Below are positions 13,795 to 20,453 of a stretch of 22,951 nucleotides of DNA, in pieces. Numbering within the stretch: position 1 is the stretch's first letter; each line of letters begins with the position of its first letter. The notes beneath the pieces are model-generated. The model searched no databases, had not been told where the DNA came from, and saw only the letters and a program-made list of their open reading frames with translations. The stretch is from an uncultured Collinsella sp. (GTDB lineage Bacteria > Actinomycetota > Coriobacteriia > Coriobacteriales > Coriobacteriaceae). The translations under genes and the position numbers were made by a program. The DNA lies in the NCBI GenBank assembly GCA_900547345.1, contig URGG01000020.1:1-22951 (forward strand). The letters are read 5' to 3'.

Positions 13795-15159
13795 CTAAAC
13801 GTCAAGATGTGCACGATCAAGCGCCTTTTTGATAAGAGGGACAGATCGATCAGCCAAATACAACGGAATGTTGAGCACCCCGTCGTCGAGCTTTAGGTTC
13901 TTAAGTGAGTAGCGGACCCTCAATGGAGTCGTCTCCGCATGCTTGTCGGCATAGTACTTAAGGCTCTTGGAATGAACGACCTCTCCCGATTTGACCTCGA
14001 CGGGAACGATTTCGTTTCCGACTTGAATCAAAAAATCGACTTCGTGCTTCGGCTTCTCGTTTGTCCAATAACGCGGAGCAGCATCTAACTGTGAAAGTAA
14101 TGCCTGAAGCACATAGTTCTCGGCGAACGAACCTTTGAACTCCGAAAATAGCGCATCCGAGATGGCAAAAGCGGAAGCATCCAGCCTTGCCATGCGGCGC
14201 AGCAAGCCGACATCAAGACAGTAGACCTTAAATGCCTTGAGGTCATCGTACGCAGAGAGCGGCACACCACCGGCAGCATTAAGGCGAACCGCCGTGATGA
14301 GCCCAGCATCGGCAAGCCATTCCAGAGCATCCTCGTATTCTCGAGCACGAGCCCCCTCGCGCACCGCACCCCAAACGAACTTTTTGTTCTCGCGCGCCAA
14401 CTGAGCTGGAATCGAGTTCCATATTTGTGAAAGCTTGGCGAACTGCGCACGGCCACCATGCTTGGCAAAATCGCGCTCGTAGGAATCCAAGAGATCAGAC
14501 AACACCTTATCGACCTGAACGATATCGCCCGTCTCCACCCACCGGTCAAGAGCCTCTGGCATGCCGCCGCATGCAAAATAACGACGAAGATGCTCGACGA
14601 GACGGACATGGAAGAAATCGGGCACTGTCTCGATCTGATCCAGGCCGCCAAGGTATTCGTCGTAGTTTGCAGCGCCCTCGGCTTTCAGAAACTCGGAAAA
14701 GCTCATGGGGCGCATCTCCATGAACTCGACCTTTCCCACCGGAAAAGCGCTGGTCTCACGGGACAAGCGAACGCCCAACAAAGACCCTGCGCATGCGACG
14801 TGATACTCGGGGGCCTCGTCACAGAAGTATTTAAGGGCGCCGACTGCAGAAGGACAATCCTGGATCTCATCAATAATAAGCAGCGTTTCGCCGGGATCGA
14901 TAGGCTGTCCAAGTGCCAGGGAAAGATTTGAGATGATCCGTCGAGGATCGCGCGTACCTTCGAAAAACTGAGCGTACTCGCTCTGTACCCCAGGTGACGG
15001 CTCCTCGAGCGTCAGATACACAAAATTGAGGTACGAGGTTCGGCCGAACTCCTTAAGCGCCCACGTCTTTCCAACCTGGCGCGCCCCCTTAAGGATAAGC
15101 GGCTTACGATATTCTGACGCTTTCCAAGCGTTAAGCTTGGCAATGATATCTCGCTGCAT
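13795..15159 (-). CDS. AAA ATPase with DUF4143 domain
   Basis: 454 residues. N-terminal P-loop ATPase (AAA_14 type) with Walker A GARQVGKT (25-32) and Walker B LLIIDE (93-98) followed by IQDCP; then AGSLLGV as a sensor-like segment. The C-terminal half is the DUF4143 region, including YWTNEKPKHEVDFLI and VPVEVKSGE, which resembles a PD-(D/E)XK nuclease-fold core. GGGAGG seven bases before the ATG is a good ribosome binding site. This family is widespread, often as solitary genes that undergo transfer; its function is poorly known, with proposed links to defence or DNA handling. The gene stands alone, convergent with the AraC gene, behind an unusual upstream region with CRP-like boxes. Confidence 0.92.
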   Translation of the reverse strand: MQRDIIAKLNAWKASEYRKPLILKGARQVGKTWALKEFGRTSYLNFVYLTLEEPSPGVQSEYAQFFEGTRDPRRIISNLSLALGQPIDPGETLLIIDEIQDCPSAVGALKYFCDEAPEYHVACAGSLLGVRLSRETSAFPVGKVEFMEMRPMSFSEFLKAEGAANYDEYLGGLDQIETVPDFFHVRLVEHLRRYFACGGMPEALDRWVETGDIVQVDKVLSDLLDSYERDFAKHGGRAQFAKLSQIWNSIPAQLARENKKFVWGAVREGARAREYEDALEWLADAGLITAVRLNAAGGVPLSAYDDLKAFKVYCLDVGLLRRMARLDASAFAISDALFSEFKGSFAENYVLQALLSQLDAAPRYWTNEKPKHEVDFLIQVGNEIVPVEVKSGEVVHSKSLKYYADKHAETTPLRVRYSLKNLKLDDGVLNIPLYLADRSVPLIKKALDRAHLDV

Positions 15160-15178
15160 GACCGAACCTCCCGCAAAG

Positions 15179-15253
15179 AAACTTCCGTAAACGTGATATT
15201 TCCCACATTTTACCCAAGTTAAAACGTGACATTTATCACATTTACGGAAGTTT
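15179..15253 (-). promoter_or_regulatory. Nested inverted and direct repeats with CRP-like boxes upstream of the DUF4143 ATPase
   Basis: A 20-bp inverted repeat with one mismatch (15179-15198 with 15234-15253; core AAACTTCCGTAAA/TTTACGGAAGTTT) encloses two imperfect direct repeats of 23-24 bp (15190-15213 and 15223-15245). Each repeat carries a TGTGA-N6-TCACA-like box: CGTGA-CATTTA-TCACA (15225-15240, nine of ten consensus bases) and CGTGA-TATTTC-CCACA (15192-15207, eight of ten). This suggests control by a CRP/FNR-family protein or another dimeric repressor. The start of the ATPase is 20 bases away. Confidence 0.6.
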
Positions 15254-15293
15254 TAAGCTCATTTCTCCACACTTCCATCACATTTATTGCAAT

Positions 15294-15320
15294 GTGACAA
15301 AGGGACAGTCCCTTTGTCAC
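15294..15320. repeat. Palindromic repeat, TGACAAAGGG type, copy 2
   Basis: A 27-base near-perfect palindrome: GTGACAAAGGGAC (15294-15306) against GTCCCTTTGTCAC (15308-15320). It matches the 8997-9021 copy except for the centre. There is no T-run and no gene end nearby, so it behaves as a dispersed palindromic element rather than a terminator. Confidence 0.8.
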
Positions 15321-15335
15321 CCGCACAAAAATGGA

Positions 15336-15350
15336 CGCGCCAACGGCGCG
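15336..15350. repeat. Short GC hairpin CGCGCC-AAC-GGCGCG, copy 1
   Basis: CGCGCC (15336-15341) pairs with GGCGCG (15345-15350). The same 15 bases occur at 15468-15482. Reading minus, it is followed within three bases by ATTTTT-like sequence, but no minus-strand gene ends here. Confidence 0.6.
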
Positions 15351-15452
15351 CCCATTCACTCTATTTATATCAGCCCCACCTGGCCCGAACGGCCGAGTCG
15401 TTGCAGAACCCGGGAGCCCCGGCAGGGCGGGTGCTTGCTCAAAATGAGTTCC
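15351..15452. repeat. Imperfect ~100-bp direct repeat, copy A
   Basis: It begins CCCATTCACTCTATT, includes CCCGAACGGCCGAGTCG and ends CTCAAAATGAGTTCC. Copy B at 15514-15613 shares these blocks in the same order. The central parts differ (ACCCGGGAGCCCCGGC in A). No open frame of note lies inside. Confidence 0.75.
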
Positions 15453-15467
15453 CTTCAAAACAATAGG

Positions 15468-15486
15468 CGCGCCAACGGCGCGTTTT
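15468..15486 (+). terminator. GC hairpin followed by TTTT, copy 2 of the short hairpin
   Basis: CGCGCC (15468-15473), loop AAC, GGCGCG (15477-15482), then TTTT. It has the form of a small intrinsic terminator on the + strand, but no + strand gene ends upstream, so it may belong to the repeat array. Confidence 0.45.
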
Positions 15487-15513
15487 AACTAGAAGGGGCG
15501 CCCCGCCGCCCCC

Positions 15514-15613
15514 CCCATTCACTCTATTCCATTCAGCCTACCTGACCCGAACGGCCGAGTCGTCTGGCCGGGGAAGCCCCGAGTCGCCGGGGTGTTTGCT
15601 CCAAATGAGTTCC
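15514..15613. repeat. Imperfect ~100-bp direct repeat, copy B
   Basis: It shares CCCATTCACTCTATT, CCCGAACGGCCGAGTCG and the end CTCCAAATGAGTTCC with copy A, offset by about 162 bases. Its right half also forms one arm of the 41-bp inverted repeat at 15566-15708. Confidence 0.75.
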
Positions 15614-15708
15614 GCATGCAAAGAAGGCCACTAAATGTGGCCTTCGTCTTGCATAGGACTGTTTGAAATTTGGAGGAAATACCCCGGCGACTCGGGGCTT
15701 CCCCGGCC
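15566..15708. repeat. 41-bp inverted repeat enclosing the gat operon terminator
   Basis: The arms 15566-15606 and 15668-15708 are inverted copies with two mismatches; core CCCCGAGTCGCCGGGG against CCCCGGCGACTCGGGG. The 61-base loop contains the GAAGGCCAC/GTGGCCTTC hairpin. The right arm ends seven bases before the gatB stop, so the transcript would carry a very long stem at its 3' end. Confidence 0.85.
15615..15654 (-). terminator. Terminator hairpin after gatB
   Basis: GAAGGCCAC (15623-15631) and GTGGCCTTC (15637-15645) pair around TAAAT, extended outside by ATGCAA/TTGCAT. Read on the minus strand the inner stem is followed by TTTGCATG, only a short T-run. It is the likely end of the gatCAB transcript. 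Confidence 0.65.
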
Positions 15709-15714
15709 TCGCAG

Positions 15715-17391
15715 CTACGAGAGCGACGTTCTCAGCAACTCGTTGAAGAGCTTCGGGTTGCCCTTGCCGCGGCTCGCCTTCATGCACTGGCCCACCAAAA
15801 AGCCGATAACCTTCTGGTTGCCGTCACGATACTGCTGCGCCTGCTCGGCACAGTTAGCCAGCACCTCGTCCACGATCGGCTGCAGCGCGCCGGCATCGCT
15901 CACCTGACGCATACCACGCTCGTCGACGATCTTGTTGGGGTCGTCGCCGGTCTGGGCCATGGCCTCAAAGACCTCGTGTGCCTGGTTGGAGCTGATGGCA
16001 TCGGTCGCCAACAGCTTGGCGAGCGCTGCCACCTGAGCCGGCGCGATGCCGGACTCGGCGAGCGACACACCCGCACCCTTAAGGTAGGCAATCATCTCGT
16101 TCACCAGCAGGTTTGCGACCGTCTGGGCCTCCTTGCCAGCCATACCGGCAGCGGCGGCCTCAAAGAACTCGGCAAACTCCGGGTCGCCAGCAATCTGCTC
16201 GGCGTCAGCCGCCTTAATACCAAAGTCGGCCTCAAATCGAGCGCGCTTGGCATCGGGCAGCTCGGGAATCTCGCCACGGCAGCGGTCAATGAACTCGTCG
16301 TCCAGATCGAACGGCGCCAGATCGGGGTCGGGGAACAGACGATAGTCGTCGGCCGTCTCCTTCACACGCATGACCACGGTGCGCTTGCGGCTGGGCTCCC
16401 AGTGACGGGTCTCCTGGTAGATAATGCCGCCCTCCTCGAGCACCTCGGCCTGACGGCAAATCTCGTAGGCAAGGCCGTCATGCAGGCTCTTAAACGAGTT
16501 GAGGTTCTTGAGCTCGGTCTTGGTACCCAGCTTGGTCTCGCCACGGCGGCGCAGCGACACGTTGCCGTCGCAGCGCATGGAGCCCTTCTCCATGGAGCAG
16601 TCCGAAATGCCCAGCGTCACAAAGATGCGACGGAGCTTTTCCATAAACAGGCGGGCCTCCTCGGGCGTGCGCAGATCGGGCTCAGTCACGAGCTCAATCA
16701 AAGGCGTGCCGCAGCGGTTGTAGTCGACGAGCGACTCGGCCGCAGCGGTAATGCGGCCTTCGGCACCGCCCACGTGGACCATCTTGGCGGCGTCCTCCTC
16801 CATGTGGATGCGCAGGATGCGGATGGGCACCGTGTAGGAACCGTCCTCGCGACGCTCGGGCATCTGCAGGTTGGACGCGTCATAGCTGGCCAGATGACCG
16901 GCGCGCTGGTTGCCCTCGCGCATGGTCGACGTCATGGACGTGGACAGGCCCTCGGCGTTGGCCGAGGCGCTCGCCAGGCTCTGGGCCTCGGCCTCACCAA
17001 ACGCGCAGTCGGGGCGCTCGGCGGCGCCGCGACCGGTCACGTCCAGGTCCAGGTGGCCGTACATGGCAAAGGCGACCGGACCCTGCGTGGTCTGGAAGTT
17101 CTTGGCCATATCGGGATAGAAGTAGTGCTTGCGGTAGAACATCGAGTGGCGCTGGATCTCGCAGTTGGTGGCGAGACCGGCCTTGACGATGCTCTCGATG
17201 GCGCGCTTGTTGGGCACCGGCAGGGCGCCGGGCAGGCCCAGGCACACCGGGCACACGTTGGCGTTGGGCTCGTCATCGTGGCTGAGCTTGCAGTTGCAGA
17301 ACATCTTGGTATCGAGCGTGGTGAGCTCGGTATGGATCTCCAGGCCGATCACGGCCTCCCAATCCTGCAGGACCTCGGAAAGCTCCTTCAT
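15715..17391 (-). CDS. gatB: Asp-tRNA(Asn)/Glu-tRNA(Gln) amidotransferase subunit B
   Basis: 558 residues. It binds the misacylated tRNA, phosphorylates the Asp or Glu and accepts ammonia from GatA, giving Asn-tRNA or Gln-tRNA. The N-terminal VIGLEIHTEL, a Cys cluster C32/C34/C47/C50 (FCNC then VCPVC) for zinc, PVCLGLPGALPVPN, and a C-terminal YqeY-like helical domain (GNPKLFNELL at the end) identify it. It is longer than the usual ~480 residues, mainly through internal insertions; the basis of these is not clear. Its ATG overlaps the gatA stop (TAATG), so translation is coupled. It is last in the operon. Confidence 0.97.
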   Translation of the reverse strand: MKELSEVLQDWEAVIGLEIHTELTTLDTKMFCNCKLSHDDEPNANVCPVCLGLPGALPVPNKRAIESIVKAGLATNCEIQRHSMFYRKHYFYPDMAKNFQTTQGPVAFAMYGHLDLDVTGRGAAERPDCAFGEAEAQSLASASANAEGLSTSMTSTMREGNQRAGHLASYDASNLQMPERREDGSYTVPIRILRIHMEEDAAKMVHVGGAEGRITAAAESLVDYNRCGTPLIELVTEPDLRTPEEARLFMEKLRRIFVTLGISDCSMEKGSMRCDGNVSLRRRGETKLGTKTELKNLNSFKSLHDGLAYEICRQAEVLEEGGIIYQETRHWEPSRKRTVVMRVKETADDYRLFPDPDLAPFDLDDEFIDRCRGEIPELPDAKRARFEADFGIKAADAEQIAGDPEFAEFFEAAAAGMAGKEAQTVANLLVNEMIAYLKGAGVSLAESGIAPAQVAALAKLLATDAISSNQAHEVFEAMAQTGDDPNKIVDERGMRQVSDAGALQPIVDEVLANCAEQAQQYRDGNQKVIGFLVGQCMKASRGKGNPKLFNELLRTSLS

Positions 17392-18905
17392 TACAGCTCG
17401 CCTCCCTTCCCGGCAAAATCGGGCGCGACGGAAAGCGCGGGCGCACCCGTGGCGGCATCGGCAAAGCCACGCTCCAGGGCGCGGGCAAACGTGAGCAGAT
17501 GACGGTCCTTAAAGGCCGGACCCACCAGCTGGGCAGAAACGGGCAGCTGAGTATCCTCGCCCAGGCCCAGCGGCACCGAGATGCCACCGTTGCCGCAAAT
17601 GTTGAGCGAAATGGTGTACAGGTCGGAGAGGTACATCTGCGTGGGGTCGCTGATCTCGCCAAACTTAAAGGCCGTGCGCGGCGAGGCGGGCATGAGGATG
17701 GTGTCCACCTTGGCATACGCGGCGTCGTAGTCCTGCGTGATGAGCGTGCGGGCCTTTTGCGCGGCGTAGTAGTACTTGTCGTACACGCCCGAGCTCAGCA
17801 GGTAGGCGCCGAGCATCTGACGGTGCTTGGCCTCGGCGCCAAAGCCGTGGGCACGCGAAAGCGAGCTCTGGTCGGACAGGTTAGCGCAGCCCTCCTCCTG
17901 ATAGCCGTAGCGAATGCCGTCGAAACGTGCCAGGTTGGAGAACGCCTCGGCCGGGCCGATGACGTAGTAGGCGGCGATGGCGGCGTCCAGGTGCGGCAGG
18001 TCGACCTCGACCAGCTCGGCGCCCTGGTTCTGCAACTCCTGGGCGGCGCGCTGAACAGCGGCCTTGACCTCGGGCGTCAGGCCCTCGGCCTCCATAAACG
18101 CGGGGATAATGCCCACGCGCTTGCCCTCGATGCTGTCGTTGAGGTGCTCGGTAAAGTCGACGGCGCAATCCTGGCTGGTGCAGTCGTACGGATCGTGGCC
18201 CGCGCCGGTAAGCGCGTTCATGGCCAGCGCGACGTCCTCGACCGTGCGGCCAAAGGGACCCACCTGGTCGAGCGACGAGCCAAAGGCAACCACACCGTAA
18301 CGGCTCACTGCGCCATACGTGGGCTTAAAGCCCACCACGCCGCACAGCGACGCCGGCTGGCGAATAGAGCCGCCGGTGTCCGAGCCCAGCGAGAGCGCGA
18401 CCTCGCCCGCGGCGACGGCTGCAGCGGAGCCGCCCGAAGAGCCGCCAGGCACGCGCTCGGTATCCCAGGGGTTGTTGGTGCGGTGGAACGCCGAGCTCTC
18501 GGTAGAGCTGCCAAAGGCGAACTCGTCCATGTTGGCCTTGCCCATGGGCAGACAGCCGGCATCGAGCATGCGCTGGACGCAGGTGGCGGTGTAGACACTC
18601 TGGTAGTTCTCGAGCATGCGAGAAGCGCAGGTGGTGCGCGTGCCCACGAGGTTCATGTTGTCCTTAATGGCCAGCGGCACGCCCGCAAGCGGGGGCAGCG
18701 GCTTGCCTGCGGCACGGTCGGCATCCACGCGCGCGGCGGCCTCGAGCGCAAGCTCGGGCGCCACCTGCAGGAATGCCTGGACCCCGCCCTCGCGCGCCTC
18801 GATGGCAGCAAGGGAGGCCTGGGCCACCTCGGTAGCGGTAAAGTCGCCGGCGGCAACGCCCGCGGCGATCTGGGCAGCGGTAAGGGAATCGAAGCTCTGC
18901 GCCAT
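17391..18905 (-). CDS. gatA: Asp-tRNA(Asn)/Glu-tRNA(Gln) amidotransferase subunit A
   Basis: 504 residues, amidase-signature family. It hydrolyses glutamine to supply ammonia to GatB. The Ser-cisSer-Lys triad is visible as K81 (LAIKDNMNL), S156 (VPGGSSGGS) and S180 (SDTGGSIRQPA). Length is normal for GatA. The ATG at 18905 overlaps the gatC stop and the gene's own stop overlaps gatB, so the three subunits are coupled. Gln/Asn-tRNA synthesis by this route is standard in actinobacteria lacking GlnRS. Confidence 0.98.
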   Translation of the reverse strand: MAQSFDSLTAAQIAAGVAAGDFTATEVAQASLAAIEAREGGVQAFLQVAPELALEAAARVDADRAAGKPLPPLAGVPLAIKDNMNLVGTRTTCASRMLENYQSVYTATCVQRMLDAGCLPMGKANMDEFAFGSSTESSAFHRTNNPWDTERVPGGSSGGSAAAVAAGEVALSLGSDTGGSIRQPASLCGVVGFKPTYGAVSRYGVVAFGSSLDQVGPFGRTVEDVALAMNALTGAGHDPYDCTSQDCAVDFTEHLNDSIEGKRVGIIPAFMEAEGLTPEVKAAVQRAAQELQNQGAELVEVDLPHLDAAIAAYYVIGPAEAFSNLARFDGIRYGYQEEGCANLSDQSSLSRAHGFGAEAKHRQMLGAYLLSSGVYDKYYYAAQKARTLITQDYDAAYAKVDTILMPASPRTAFKFGEISDPTQMYLSDLYTISLNICGNGGISVPLGLGEDTQLPVSAQLVGPAFKDRHLLTFARALERGFADAATGAPALSVAPDFAGKGGEL

Positions 18906-19216
18906 TACTCGCTCTCCCCCTCTCCCAAAATGGACGGCACGCGGAAGTAGCGGTCGCGCGCGCTGCCGGCGTTTTCGAGCGCAACGTCGAGCGGCAGATC
19001 GCGCTCGGGCTCGCGCAGGTCATCGCCCATCACGTTGGACAGGCTTCCGATGGGATGGAACGTGGGCTCCACGTCGGGTAAGTCATATTGCAGGACGGGC
19101 TCGAGCATCTGGACGGCGTCGTTCAGGTAGGACGTCATCTGGGTGAGCTCGTCATCGGTCAGTGCGATCTTTGCGTACTCGGCGATGCCGCGCACGTCTT
19201 TCTCGCTGAGTGCCAT
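18905..19216 (-). CDS. gatC: Asp-tRNA(Asn)/Glu-tRNA(Gln) amidotransferase subunit C
   Basis: 103 residues, the small subunit that wraps around GatA and stabilises the GatAB complex. The N-terminus MALSEKDVRGIAEYAKIAL and the later FHPIGSLSNVMGDDLRE and ENAGSARDRYFRVPSIL segments are typical. The ATG at 19216 follows AAGGGAG; a start at 19234 is less likely. It heads the operon. Confidence 0.95.
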   Translation of the reverse strand: MALSEKDVRGIAEYAKIALTDDELTQMTSYLNDAVQMLEPVLQYDLPDVEPTFHPIGSLSNVMGDDLREPERDLPLDVALENAGSARDRYFRVPSILGEGESE

Positions 19217-19251
19217 AGGCGCTCCCTTCCACATAACAGTTAAACCGCTCT

Positions 19252-19257
19252 AGTATA
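19252..19257 (-). promoter_or_regulatory. Candidate -10 element of the gatCAB promoter
   Basis: TATACT on the minus strand (19257-19252), 36 bases before the gatC ATG. No good -35 is visible 16-18 bases upstream in the GC-rich flank. The rest of 19258-19352 shows nothing else I can support apart from a weak AGGCGC/GCGCCT dyad downstream of the sortase gene. Confidence 0.4.
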
Positions 19258-19352
19258 CAGGGCGGCGCCGGCTTGGAGCAGGCGCTTTACCCAAATGCAG
19301 CGAAAACGTAACGAGGGCGCCTGTCCCCATTGCGGTGGTTCTGGAGAATGTC

Positions 19353-20243
19353 TTATGCCGAGGCCTTGGCCTTGCGGCGCTTGCGGACCGCGTGGATCAC
19401 GATGTCCAGCAGCAACAGCACAATGGCCACGACCACGATGAGCACGGCGAACTCGCGCTTGCCCCAGTGGCGGCCGGCCAGCGACTTTTGCTTGTCGACG
19501 TCCTTCTTGTTGTACTTGGTGCGCACGCAATGCACCAGCAGGCGATGGTCGTTTACGCCGTAGGGCGTGCAGGTGACGAGCGTCACTTTGTCGGCGCCCG
19601 GCTCGATGGTCAGCGACTCCATCTCCTCGGGCAGCACCACCTCGGAGTCCACCATCTTGTAGGCGAGCGTCTTGTTCATGGTGTGCAGCAGCACCAGGTC
19701 GCCGGGCTCCAGCGAATGGATGTCGTCGAACATGCTCAGGTTGCGCATGCCCGAGTGCGCGGTGAGCACGCAATGCGTCGAGGTGCCGCCCACCGGCAGG
19801 CTCGTGCCCTCCAGGTGGCCGACGCCCGCCATGAGGACCTCCTCGCTCGTGCCGTGGTAGATGGGCATGCTCACGTCGATGGAGGGAATCTCGACCCAGC
19901 TCATCATGGGGTCGCGGTCAAAGATGAGCTGCTGGGCGTAGGGCTCAATCTGGTCGGCGGGAAGCTCGGTGGCCTCGCCCGCCAGCTGCTCGTTAAAGGA
20001 GCGCGCCTGGAGCAGGATGCGTTCGCGCTCCTCGGCAGACAGCGCGTCCACGGTGCTGGACACGGTGCTGATCTGGTTGAACACGCCCGAGGCCTCGAGC
20101 CGGTCCAAGATCCACGGCCAGGTCATAAGGCCCACGCCAATAAGGATGATGACGATGGTGATGAGCCGGTCGGCCCAGCGCGGCAGCCGCTTGCGACGGC
20201 GCTTGCCGCCCGCGGGCTTGGAGTGTTTGTTTGCACGTGACAT
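19353..20243 (-). CDS. Class C sortase (pilus assembly)
   Basis: 296 residues. A basic N-terminus and membrane helix (about 27-43) are followed by the sortase domain and a second C-terminal membrane helix (AVLIVVVAIVLLLLDIVI), the topology of class C pilus sortases. The catalytic triad is H163 (LTAHSGM), C225 (LVTCTPYGVN) and R234 (DHRLLVHC). A DP-containing lid segment (FDRDPMMSWVEIP, about 108-120) precedes the domain, as in autoinhibited pilin polymerases. It would join pilin subunits through a pilin Lys and the LPLTG Thr. The ATG at 20243 is chosen; a GTG at 20255 in frame is possible, and neither has a strong ribosome binding site. It is the last gene of the cluster, behind a terminator. 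Confidence 0.94.
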   Translation of the reverse strand: MSRANKHSKPAGGKRRRKRLPRWADRLITIVIILIGVGLMTWPWILDRLEASGVFNQISTVSSTVDALSAEERERILLQARSFNEQLAGEATELPADQIEPYAQQLIFDRDPMMSWVEIPSIDVSMPIYHGTSEEVLMAGVGHLEGTSLPVGGTSTHCVLTAHSGMRNLSMFDDIHSLEPGDLVLLHTMNKTLAYKMVDSEVVLPEEMESLTIEPGADKVTLVTCTPYGVNDHRLLVHCVRTKYNKKDVDKQKSLAGRHWGKREFAVLIVVVAIVLLLLDIVIHAVRKRRKAKASA

Positions 20244-20318
20244 CGGCCACACCACTTTCGTCAGGTTGCGCTAGAGAGCTGCACCAAGCAGGATAGCGCA
20301 GCGCGGGCTCGCAGATAC

Positions 20319-20353
20319 AAAACGGGGCAAACTCCAGTGCGGAGTCTGCCCCG
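20319..20353 (-). terminator. Intrinsic terminator between major pilin and sortase genes
   Basis: On the minus strand CGGGGCAGACTCC (20353-20341) pairs with GGAGTTTGCCCCG (20335-20323) around a 5-base loop, with one mismatch or G-U, followed by TTTT. It lies 100 bases after the pilin stop. A weak TATCCT (-10 type) element lies downstream. The rest of 20256-20453 holds no gene. Confidence 0.85.
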
Positions 20354-20453
20354 AAAAGAGAATGGCAAAGCAAGAACGTCGATGGACGAGAAAAGTGTCC
20401 GCAAGTCTCATGGCCATCACTTCCCACCTGCCAAAGGGATGGGTGAGCGAGCG

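Noticed and set aside
15179..15253. CRISPR-like array
   Set aside because: Only two imperfect repeats with a 9-base gap and no cas genes; inverted symmetry and CRP-like boxes fit an operator better.
15670..17502. 610-codon + strand frame antisense to gatB
   Set aside because: gatB is unmistakable on the minus strand; the + frame is rich in His, Leu, Gly and Val as expected of its complement.
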